64,000 bases of DNA, taken from NCBI GenBank assembly GCA_009763385.1, contig CM019831.1:80511845-80575844 (forward strand), read 5' to 3'. The notes beneath the pieces were generated by a model that had not been told where the DNA came from, searched no databases, and was given only the letters and a program-made list of their open reading frames with translations. A program made the position numbers and the translations under genes. This document shows, piece by piece, positions 1-11,100 of the stretch (positions are counted from its first letter, which is position 1; every line of letters begins with the position of its first letter). The DNA comes from Coix lacryma-jobi var. lacryma-jobi. Taxonomy: Eukaryota > Streptophyta > Magnoliopsida > Poales > Poaceae.

Positions 1-1206
1 TTTGAAACTCTTCTCTTACCAAGGATCATGGCTATATGCATCTCTTCTTTTTTTTAATACTTGTACACTTGTCCTTTTTTTAGAGCATTTGCTCTTCATG
101 TTTTTTTTGAATACTTGGATACTTGTCCTTTTTAGAGCATTTGCTCCTTTTTTTAGATGCTATATAGCCATGTCCTTTGAAAGAATGAGAAAATTTATAT
201 AATTCTTTTAGAACAAAATTTTGGAGAACTACGTGAGTATACTCTCAGTGTGAGAGTTCTCTCAAAAAGGCATGGTTTGCCTTGGCTTTTAGAGCATGAC
301 TAAACTCTTCTACCTAGATCAACTATTCTTGACAAAGCTCAAAGATTGATTTAGAAGGCTTTATGGGCTGTTTTCCTATACTCTAATATTTTGGCTCTGG
401 TAGGTGGATAGGAAAGAAGTTCATGAACCATGATAATTTTGGTTTTCAAAATAAAAAACTCCCAAGGTTGTAGCAAAGTACTAATGCAATTTCAATTACT
501 ACTTCTATATCTTATCAAACAACAACCTAGGTTGACTTCCCTATCAAAGTGAGTAGGCTACTACACATGAATAAAAGGTAGAATAACATGTCGTGTAAAC
601 ACTCAATTCAAAAGAAATTGTTTCAGCATTTTTTATTTCCTAGCTGCATTTTTAGTTCAAACCGAGATATTCAGTGATCCAAATTGTACAAAATTCAAAA
701 TACAGGTTTAGGGGTTCACCGGGGGTGTCTCGGTGCAGAGTGGCCTGGCGGCCGCCAGTAATAAGTGGCGGCCGCCACGGGCTTTGGCCCATGCGGCTTG
801 CAAACAGCGTGGTAGTTGCCTTGCTAAGTTCAGGTTAGAGCTTTGAACATTTTGTCACGTTTTACAGAGGTGTTTAGAGAGAGGATTTCCCCCACACTAG
901 AAGTTTTGGTACTTTTTATTTGAACAAACTTGATGATGGAAAAAAAGAGGGTGTCTTTTTATTCATTATATAAAAATTTCCTAAACAAAAGTTCTAATTT
1001 GAAGATTAAACAATCTAAAATTTAAATCAAGCAAAATTAAACTTAAACTAAATCAAACTAAAAATCTAATTAGACACCCTAAATCTAATCTAATCTAGTG
1101 AAGGAGCCTCGTAGAGATCCTCGAAGCCCGTCTCTTTGAAGAGACGCTTGATCTTTGAGGTGCAGCCCTTGCGGAGGATGGTGAACCGATCCTCCATGTC
1201 CATTCG
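1..1206. other. post-pol noncoding region of the Athila element
   Basis: AT-rich sequence with no credible gene. A GC-rich paired dyad lies at 746-757 and 765-778. It is very like the pair at 15516-15548 in the 5' LTR, but the flanks diverge quickly, so I do not call this the 3' LTR. The TGTTGACACC LTR end seen at 14442 was not found here. Confidence 0.5.
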
Positions 1207-2104
1207 CTAGAGGGCTATCTCTGCGACTTGATCCTCCAAGGCGCTCTTCTCCTTGCGCAGCTTCTTCACCTCGGCGGCGAGTTTTCCGAGGGTTAACCCC
1301 TCCTCACCACCGCTGTGCTCCATCTCGCCGGGGACTCCTACCGGCGATGGGTTGAGATGGCGGCGCACGGATGGCTCAGAGAGTGACCCATTGGAGTCAT
1401 GAGTGCTCACCTCGCGCTCACGCAGCCTCTTCTCATAATGCCCATCGGGCATCCTCACGCCGTACACCTCCAGTTTAGCCCTCTTAGGATTGGGGCTGTA
1501 GCTCCGGGTGTGGCTATCCGAGCCAAAGCTGACCCGGGATTTCGCCCTTGATGGAGAGGGCGTTTCATCACCCCTGGCTTTGACGGCCGGAGACTTCCTC
1601 GGGGTGATCTCCCCTGTGGTCGGCCTGGTGGGCGTCCTCAGTTTCTTCTCGGGTGGCGCCACTGGAGGAGGATGAAGACGGAGCGGAGACGAGGCCAGGG
1701 GCGTTTCACCCCTGGCGGCCGCCCAGCAGGGGTGGCGCCCGCCACTGGAGTGGTGGCTGGTGCCTTCCCTACACCCTCCGGTGGTGTCCCCTTGACATAA
1801 GTGTCGTCTGGCAGCACCATTGCTAAAGGAGGCACGTCAAGTACCTCCATGTCGTCGTCGATCAAAGATCGGATGATGGCTTGTGTGGAGGACGAGATGG
1901 ATCCTTGAGGGTTATAGGACTCGGATTTCCGTGGGGACGACTTGGTTTTGGAGGAGGCTTGGCTAGGCTTCGTGAATAGATGGAGGGAGAAGAAAGAGTT
2001 CTTCTTTTAAGAAGGGGGAGAAGTGGAGGGATAAGCCTTAGATGAACTAACACGTCCTCATCTCCTCCTTCTTTAACTCTCCCGAGCTCGGGATTAGCTG
2101 CCAC
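1207..2104 (-). pseudogene. degenerate post-pol ORF region of the Athila element
   Basis: Three overlapping minus-strand reading frames (1862-2104, 1638-1865, 1207-1662) follow pol. The last, 151 residues, is rich in Ser/Pro/Arg and ends in a heptad-like segment LAAEVKKLRKEKSALEDQVA that should form a coiled coil. Athila elements often carry an extra ORF here, sometimes called env-like. I see no signal peptide or transmembrane segment to support an envelope. The frames may be pieces of one frameshifted ORF. Two paired dyads lie inside at 1713-1745 and 2157-2189. Function is unknown. Confidence 0.4.
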
Positions 2105-2344
2105 GTGGAGAAGGGCTTCTAAACCACCATCTAGAGTTGCGGGCGCCAGGGTTTGGTGGCGGCCGCCAGTTGGGAGTGGCGGTCGCCACTCCTCCTTTGC
2201 CGGGCATCGAGCGGGAGAAGGTAAGCCTCCTAAATTTCAAAGTTCCGAGGTTGAAAAGGCTTGGTTGGGCCTAAAGAGGCCTTTCTCGGGGTTTTGGATG
2301 GACTAGGTGCATGAAAAGGACAAGGGGTAAATTGGGTCCATCCA

Positions 2345-5300
2345 TTAATTGTCATGGGCTTGAGCTACTTCAAAGTTAATTATATCAATTTCGTTCAGCT
2401 CATTTTTATCAAAGTCATAGAATATTTTTAATCTTTGTCCATTGACTTTGAAGATTTGCCCATCGTCACTTTCCAATGTGACGGCTCCATGGGAAGAGGT
2501 TGCAACAACCTTGAAAGGTCCTTCCCATTTGCTTCGAAGTTTACCATGTCTGAAAAGTCGAACACGGGAGTTAAAGAGTAAAACTTTATCTCCTACTTCG
2601 AACTCTTTCTTTTTGATCCGTTTATCGTGCCATCTCTTAGTCTTCTCTTTATAGAGCTTGGCACTATGATAGGCTTTCTCTCGCCATTCTTCTAGTTCAG
2701 AAATTTGCATCTTCCTATTTTGGCCAGCTTGGTCAAGGTCCATGTTCCATTTCTTAATGGCCCAATGAGCTTTGAACTCAAGCTCAACAGGAAGATGACA
2801 GGTTTTTCCATAAACTAGTTGGTATGGGGACATTCCAATCGGGGTCTTATAGGCGGTCCGATAGGCCCATAGAGCTTCGGGTAACTTATGTTTCCATCCC
2901 TTTCCCATTTCTTCTACCGTCTTTTGCAAGATATTCTTTATTTGTTTATTGGACGTTTCGGCCTGTCCACTTGTTTGGGGGTGGTATGCAGTGGCTACAT
3001 TATGTTCGACTCCTTAACTAGCTAAGAAATGTCGGAAGCTCTTATCTATGAAATGAGGGCCTCCGTCACTAATGACTAGTCTAGGAACTCCAAAACGAGG
3101 AAAGATGTTTTCTTGGAACATTTTCTTCGAATGTTTAGCATCTACCGCTCGATAGGGTATGGCTTCTACCGTTTTCGAGACATAATCCACAGCCACAAGA
3201 ATGTACTCGGCGTCATAGGATTTAGGAAAGGGGCCCATGAAGTCTATCCCCCAAACATCGAACAACTCAACTTGGAGATTGTTCACGAGAGGCATAGCAT
3301 CTCAGGCATTAATGTTACCATGCTTTTGGCAACGAGGACAACGTCTCACATAATTCTTTGTGTCCTCGTACATTGATGCCCAATAAAAACCACTTTGCCA
3401 TATTTTAGCATGTGTCCGAAAAGCTCCATAGTGTCCTCCATATTCGGCGGAGTGACATCTATCTATGATTTTCGTTGCTTCTTCTATGGGGACACATTTT
3501 CTCAAGAGTCCATCTGCAGAGACCTTATAGAGATATGGTTCATCCCATAGGTGCGTTCTGCTTTGATATAGCAGTTTCTTTTTATTCTCCCCTGGCGGGA
3601 CATAGCCGGTGACTATAAAATTCACGATGTTTGCATACCAAGGGTTGGTATATGTGACTTTTAAAAGGGTGTCATCGCGAAGAAAGTCATTTATTGGGAG
3701 ATTGTCCGAATTATTGACTTGTAGTCTAGACAAGTGATCAGCTACTGAATTCTCTACTCCTTTCTTGTCTCTTATTTCCAGGTCAAATTCTTGAAGGAGA
3801 AGGATCCAGCGGATCAACCTTGGTTTAGCATCTTTCTTAGTGAAGAGATATTTCAGAGCAGAGTGATCGGTATAAACAATCACCTTAGCTCCCACTAAGT
3901 AAGATCTAAACTTGTCTATGGCAAAGACTACAGCCAAAAATTCCTTTTCTGTGGTTGCATAGTTTAGCTGGGGGCCAGTCAAGGTCTTACTAGCATAAGA
4001 TATAGCATAATGCTTCTTATCTTTAGTTTGACCAAGGACGGCCCCCACAGCATAATCACTACCATCACACATGATTTCGAATGGCACATTCCAATCTGGG
4101 GGTTGGATGATTGGTGCCGAAGTTAGAGCCTTTTTCAAAATATTGAAAGCTTGTAGACAATCCTCGTTAAATTTGAATGGGACGTCTTTTGCTAACAGGC
4201 TCGTTAAGGGTCTAGCGACCTGTGAGAAATCCTTAATAAACCTTCTATAAAAGCCGGCATGGCCCAAGAAGCTTCGGATTTCTCTCACATTAGTGGGTGG
4301 TGGCAATTGTTCAATTATGTTGATTTTGGCTTTATCCACTTCTATCCCACGTTCTGAAATTCGATGGCCTAGGACAATTCCTTCCCGCACCATGAAGTGA
4401 CACTTTTCCCAGTTAAGAACTAGGTCCTTCTCTTCACAACGTTGGAGGACTTTGTCTAAATTGGCTAGGCAATCGTCAAAGGTTTTCCCATAGACCGAAA
4501 AGTCGTCCATGAATACCTCCATGATTTGTTCAATCATGTCGGAAAAGATGGACATCATACACCGTTGGAAAGATGCCGGCGCATTGCAAAGTCCAAAGGA
4601 CATGCGTCTATAGGCATAAGTTCCATACGGGCATGTGAAAGTGGTCTTACTTTGGTCATCTGGATGGATTGGGATTTGGTGATAACCAGAATATCCATCT
4701 AGGAAGCAAAAGAAGGAATGGTTTGCCAATCTCTCTAGCATCTCATCTATAAAAGGAAGTGGGAAATGATCTTTCTTTGTGGCTTTATTCAGCTTCATAT
4801 AGTCTATACACATCCTCCATCCAGTGACAATGTGTTGAGGGATTAACTCATTTTTCTCATTCTTAACGACTGGCATACCTCCTTTCTTGGGAACTACTTG
4901 CACGGGACTTACCCATTCACTATAAGGAACTGGATAAATAATTCCCGCGTGCAAGAGTTTCAGAACCTCCTTTTTCACGACTTCACGCATAGCGTTATTA
5001 AGTCGTCTTTGGGGCTCTCTTGAAGAGGGTATCTCGGGATCGAGAGGGATACGATGGGTGCAGAGATTTGGACTAATTCCCTTTAGATCTTGAAGTGAAT
5101 AGTCAAAGACAGATCGGTGTTTTTCTAAGACAAGGGTCAACCTACGGACTTCCTCTTCAGATAGCTTACTGCTAATGATTACAGGAGTCTCGGGGTCATT
5201 GTTTAGAAAAATGTATCTCAGGCCTTCAGGCAGAGGTTTTAGCTCTATGGAAGGTAGAGATGGCTTTTCCGATTCGTCTAAGCGAAACGGTTCATCTATC

Positions 5301-6120
5301 TCGGCTTCTTCTTCGACAAAGAACTCAGAATCTTCTTCAAAATCAGGCTGAGCCAACTCATAAAGGGTAGAGGTTCTAGCTTGATCGAGAAGATCTGGTT
5401 CTGGTGGTTGTTCGGCAATAGAATTTAATGCACGAACGAAAGGTACTGAGTACTCTTTTCCACCGATTTGAGCATTAAAGTGCTCTTGACATGGTCCTTG
5501 CAAGGCAAGTATGGACTACGGTTGGCCTAAGAAGACGTCAAAAAGGACTACATCGAAAATGTAGAAATCTAAGACCATGTCCGCTCCATCTACTTGGATG
5601 GGGACCATCCTTAGGATTCCTTCACTTTCCAAGATGTCACCATGTGGGTCTCTTAAACACCATTTAGTTGGATGTCGTTGAAGGTCGAGGAATGTTCTGG
5701 ATACGTAATTACTAGCAAGAACATTAATTCCCACGACAGGGTCGTAAAAGGCAAAGGCCCTTTCTCCCCTAATTCGATAATCTATTACGCTAGGTACTTT
5801 ATCTATGCGAGGGAAGTTTTCTGATACTTCGGCTTCCATTGTCCATTCATGACTCATGACAGCCGAAAGTTCCAAAAGACGCTCTCGGCTATAGATTCCA
5901 TCAGAGGACTCCGGAAGTGGTTTGTCGGATGGGAGAGCTTGAACGGAGTAGTTCATAGCATTTCCGTAATCCTCAAACACATCATCCTCTATCTCGCCCA
6001 AAAATTCCAGAAGAATTTCTCTCCCAGATGTGGACGGAATAGGCTCCGCTAAGTCCAACGAGCTAGACTCGGGCTCTTCTTGTTGTTCTATAGTCAAAAC
6101 TTGGGTTTCTACGACTTCTT
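2345..6120 (-). pseudogene. pol: Athila pol: protease-like region, RT, RNase H, integrase
   Basis: One reading frame runs from the CRM junction at 6120 to a stop at 2345 with no frameshift. It is broken by three nonsense codons: TAG at 5516-5518, TGA at 3302-3304 and TAA at 3014-3016. Order: acidic linker and protease-like region (no clear DTG or DSG seen), RT with VSPVQVVPKKGG and FMDDFSVYG, RNase H with CDGSDYAVGAVL and TDHSALKYLF, then integrase with a CPRCQKH zinc segment, DFMGPF, SDGG and AYHPQTSGQAE, ending in a WEGPFKV GPF-type module. It is the downstream part of the gag-pol frame that begins at 14364. Confidence 0.88.
6116..6120. repeat. left target-site duplication of CRM (TTCTT)
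   Basis: Direct copy of 13708-13712. Removing 6121-13712 restores the open Athila gag-pol frame. Confidence 0.93.
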
Positions 6121-7036
6121 TGATGAGGACATCAACACCAGCGATACATCCTCTCCGACACAACCTATAGCTGGTCCTCTTACTCGTGCTCGTGCTCGTC
6201 AACTTAATCATCAAGTGAGTTCCATTATAAGCTCTTGTCCATCTTGTTTAGACAATGGAAACGCGTGCACTCTTGTTTTGATTAGGAACCGAGGAGAAGA
6301 CCGAAAGGGAGAAGGACTCGGGCTAGCTGGATTCGGACTGCAGCAAAGCGCCAACTTGTGACCGCCACCACGGTTGCATACGGATGCGGATTCAGGCGCT
6401 TCAGGACTTGTTGGAAAGCTTATCAAGTTTACTTTCATATGAATCAAGTCCCACGTCAATATCTGTTCGGCAGCTGCGGCAATGATCCAATTACCGTCGA
6501 CAGGTCTTGCTGTCCAGGGTGCTGCGTCACCTCATTTTGGGCTTATGGCCCATGTATCAAGTTGGGTCCATTAGGGACGCGTCCTAGGGTTGGAGGACGA
6601 TCCCAACACCCTCCTAGTCGTCCTCTCCTCCTCTAATACCCCCCATAGCCGCCACAAACAGATTGGGTTTTGTTTAGATCAAGTTTAGCCTTAGCTACTT
6701 GCTTGTAGGCGTGCGTGCAGGATCTGCCGCCCGTCTCCTTGTCTTCGGAACCCCATTGTTGATTAAGATTCAGTTTGAAGCCTTCAATTTCATCTTGCAA
6801 ATTCAGTGCTTGTTTCCTCGTTCTTGCTAGTTCTTCGATTGCTTGCAGGACGGGAGCCCTGGGGGCTGGTTGTCGCGCTCCACAAGATCGTGACGGCTAT
6901 TGGACGTGGTGTATCGGTTGCTAAGGCGCGGTCTTGAGGGCTGTAGTCGGGCCGTGAACGTCATCTCCATCCACCAATCGAGTTATCCCCATTTCTCATC
7001 GAAAGATCGGGCAAAAACCCTAACGGGTTCGCATCA
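6121..7036 (+). repeat. CRM 5' LTR
   Basis: 916 bp, TGATGAGGAC to GCATCA. Its first ~240 bp are an orphan copy of the last 80 codons of gag-pol, because the ORF ends inside the 3' LTR. It differs from the 3' LTR at eight positions. Of two differences in the coding part, one is silent (AAC/AAT) and one changes Gly/Ala. Confidence 0.93.
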
Positions 7037-7038
7037 GT

Positions 7039-7050
7039 TGGTATCAGAGC
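7039..7050 (+). other. CRM primer-binding site (initiator-Met tRNA)
   Basis: TGGTATCAGAGC, complementary to the 3' end of plant initiator tRNA-Met, two bases after the 5' LTR. Confidence 0.92.
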
Positions 7051-8127
7051 AAGGTTCTTCGGTGAGAGACTTCTAATCCATTGCTGTTTTTAATTAATTT
7101 CCTATAGTCCAGAAAAGCCAAAAAAAATATAGTAGATTAGTTTTTCCATAATCCTATTAAACCTTTGTGCCTTGGCTAAGTACCGTTTAGTTAGGGCTTG
7201 TCAAATTTGCGTTGCTTCGGTTTGTGTCGAGTTGCTGGTCTTAGTGTCTAGTCCTTTAGAGTTTCGAGTTCTTGTCACCATCTTTACACAGCCGAGTATT
7301 ACCATATCTTCTCTCTGTCGAATCTGTTGTGAAGTCCGAATTGAACTGTGGTCTTGGTCCGGATCGAGTTGAGTTCCAATCTGAGTTCCACCAACGTGAT
7401 AAAAAAAGGAAACCGAGTAGAACTCGGCAATAGGTGGAATTCGTTTGTGGTTGGTTCTGAGTGGAAACCGAGTAGAACTTGGAGTCCGCTTGTTAATATA
7501 TCCTGAACTCCGTCTACGTGAGTCCTTCTGTGATCCAAAAGAAAGATAACTCCATACTTGTTCGGCCTTACTCTAGAGAGAGAGAGAGAGAGAGAGTGTG
7601 TGTGTAGCGAATTGCTCCTTTGTATTCTTTTGTTCATATAATCAGATTTTGAGGTTGCCCAAAAAAAAAGGAAAAAAAAAGAAAAGAGAAAAGATTCAAA
7701 AGAAAAGGGGCTGTTTTTCATATTGATTTTAGGTTTGTTCCACCTTGTTTTCAGGGGTGTGCTGTGGTTTTCCTTTGTGTCCAGGCTCGCGTCTCTAGCA
7801 CGGTCTAGCCTAGGACTAGCACAGTACCGTCGTCGAACGTTTATTCAGCTCGCCTTTATAACTAACGTGGTGCTAGTTCGATCCTTGTTTCAGCCCACCT
7901 ATAGCTCCACATACTCTACAGCTTGACAGGTCTTGTGCCGCAGCACCGATACACTTCATCCATTGCTGAAGACTTGTTGGTAGACGACCCCTCCTGTCAA
8001 GCAAGGTAAGAATTGGTAAGAACTTGTGTAACAAGTTGAGTGTGAGAGACTTGCTGTAGCTACATCCTAGTAGTTGTAGGGCTTTTATTTCTTCACTTGC
8101 CTTTCTTGTTGTCTTTGTTTTTGAACC
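7051..8127 (+). other. CRM 5' untranslated leader
   Basis: About 1.1 kb between primer site and gag start with no coding potential. It holds a (GA)n run at 7573-7598, a short (TG)n run and an A-rich stretch at 7660-7710. A GTAAGA-type donor-like site near 8005 could allow leader splicing, but this is not shown. Confidence 0.6.
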
Positions 8128-11100
8128 ATGACAGGGGGAGATGATGATAACGAAACACTACATACACCTCGCACTAAGGGCATCATACAGCATTTTGAAA
8201 GGAAGGTGAAGCTGCACACAGAGGGACTTGATAATGACTTGCAGGTGACAAATGAAAAGCTGGGGCAGTTGGAGGCTACGCAGATTGCCACAAACAACAA
8301 GCTTACAAGTTTGGAGGAATCCGTTGCTAGTGTGGACAAAAGCCTTGTTGCTCTCCTAAGGCGATTTGATGACTTCCACACCGAAGATAAAGAGAAGCAT
8401 AAAGAAGAAAAGGAGGGAGATCAAGAGCATGGTAGTCATGAAGATGACTACACTGCTGATACTGAGCATGATGATCAAGACGCTCGTGATCGACGACGCC
8501 TACGTCACAACCGTAGAGGTATGGGTGGCAACCGCCGACGCGAGGTACACAATAATGATGATGCTTTCAGTAAGATTAAATTTAAGATACCTCCTTTTGA
8601 TGGTAAATATGACCCTGATGCCTACATTACTTGGGAGATTGTTGTTGATCAAAAGTTTGCATGTCATGAATTTCCTGAGACTACACGTGTTAGGGCTGCT
8701 ACTAGTGAGTTTACAGATTTTGCTTCTATTTGGTGGATAGAATATGGAAAGAAAAATCCTAATAACTTACCTAGAACTTGGGATGCGCTGAAACGAGCCA
8801 TGAGAGCTAGATTTGTTCCATCTTACTATGCCCGTGATATGATAAATAAGTTGCAGCAATTGAGACAAGGTGCTAAAAGTGTAGAAGAATATTATCAGGA
8901 ATTACAAACGGGTATGTTGCGTTGTAACCTAGAGGAGGATGAGGAACCGGCTATGGCTAGATTTTTGGGTGGGTTAAATCGGGAAATTCAGGACATCCTC
9001 GCTTACAAAGAATACAATAGTGTAACCCGTTTGTTTCATCTTGCTTGTAAAGCTGAAAGGGAAGTGCAGGGACGACGTGCTAGCGCAAGGACTAATATTT
9101 CTGCAGGGAAGGCTAATTCATGGCAGCAACGCATGACTACAACTCCATCTACACGTATGTCTACTCCATCATCTAGTGACAAGTCTCGAGCTGCTCCCAC
9201 AAATTTAGTTGCAAAGACGATGCAAAAGCCTGCTGCGAGTACTTCATCCGTGGCATCGACGGGTAGAACAAGCAACATACAATGTCACCGGTGCAAGGGA
9301 TATGGACACATGATGTGTGACTGTCCAAACAAGCGAGTTATGATTGTCAAAGATGATGGTGAGTGCTCATCTGCTAGTGATTTTGATGAAGACACGCTTG
9401 CACTGCTTGCGACTGACCATGCAGGTAATGAAGAACAAATAGAAGAACATATTAATGCGGGTGAAGCAGACCACTATGAAAGCTTGATCGTGCAGCGAGT
9501 GCTTAGTGCACAAATGGAGAAGGCGGAGCAAAATCAGCGACATATTTTATTCCAAACAAAGTGTGTCATCAAAGAGCGTTCTTGCCGCATGATCATTGAT
9601 GGAGGTAGCTGCAACAACTTGGCAAGCAGCGATATGGTGCAGAAACTTGCCCTCAACACCAAACCACACCCGCATCCCTACTACATCCAATGGCTGAACA
9701 ACAGTGGTAAGGCAAAGGTAACTAGACTTGTGAGAATCAATTTTTCCATCGGATCCTACAAAGATATTGTTGAATGTGATGTTGTGACTATGCAAGCTTG
9801 TAACATTCTGCTAGGTAGACCTTGGCAATTTGATAGAGATTCTATGCATCATGGTAGATCAAATCAGTATTCTTTTCTATACCATGATCGAAAAATTGTG
9901 CTGCATCCTATGTCCCCTGAAACTATTATGCAAACTGATGTTGCAAGGGCTACTAAAGCAAAGAGCGAGAGCAATAAAAATGATAAATCTGTAATTGGTA
10001 ACAAAGATGAGATAAAACTGAAAGGACGTTGTATGATAGCTACCAAATCAGATATTAATGAGTTCAATGCATCCACTTCTGTTGCTTATGCTTTGATATG
10101 CAAGGATGCTTTGATTTCAATTGAGGATATGCAATGTTCTTTGCCCCCTGCTGTTGCTAACGTTTTGCAGGAGTATTCCGATGTGTTTCCAAGTGCGGTA
10201 CCAGCGGGGCTGCCACCACTACGCGGGATTGAGCACCAAATTGATCTTATTCCTGGTGCATCTTTGCCAAACCGTGCGCCATATAGGACAAACCCGGAAG
10301 AAACAAAGGAAATTCAGCGACAAGTGCAAGAACTACTGGACAAAGGTTATGTGCGAGAATCCCTTAGCCCTTGTGCTGTTCCAGTAATTTTAGTGCCTAA
10401 GAAAGATGGAACATGGCATATGTGTGTTGATTGTAGAGCTATTAATAATATCACCATTCGATATCGACACCCTATTCCACGATTAGATGATATGCTAGAT
10501 GAACTGAGTGGTGCTGTTGTGTTTTCAAAGGTTGATTTATGTAGTGGGTACCACCAGATTCGTATGAAATTGGGAGATGAATGGAAAACTGCTTTCAAAA
10601 CTAAGTTCGGTTTATATGAGTGGTTAGTCATGCCTTTTGGGTTAACTAATGCACCTAGTACTTTCATGAGAGTAATGAACGAGGTTTTGCGTGCTTTCAT
10701 TGGGAAATTTGTTGTCGTATATTTTGATGATATATTAATTTACAGCAAATCATTGGATGAACATATTGATCATTTACGTGTTGTTTTTAATGCACTACGC
10801 GAGGCACGCTTATTTGGTAACCTTGAGAAGTGCACCTTTTGCACCGATCGAGTGTCTTTTCTTGGTTATGTTGTAACTCCACAGGGAATTGAGGTTGATC
10901 AAGCCAAGGTGGAAGCTATACAGGGATGGCCTGTCCCAAAGACTATCACCCAGGTGCGGAGTTTCCTAGGACTTGCTGGATTCTATCGCCGTTTTGTGAA
11001 GGATTTCAGCACCATTGCTGCACCATTGAATGAGCTTACCAAGAAGGGGGTGCCTTTTGAGTGGGGCAAAACACAAGAGAATTCATTCGACATGTTGAAA

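Noticed and set aside
700..800. 3' LTR of the Athila element
   Set aside because: It shares the paired dyad and a few flanking bases with 15516-15548, but no LTR ends and no extended similarity.
1207..1662. Envelope gene of Athila
   Set aside because: Position fits, but the product is a soluble, Ser/Pro/Arg-rich coiled-coil protein without signal peptide or membrane span.
8366..8740. Extra ORFs overlapping CRM gag-pol
   Set aside because: Alternate-frame shadows of an intact, conserved polyprotein.
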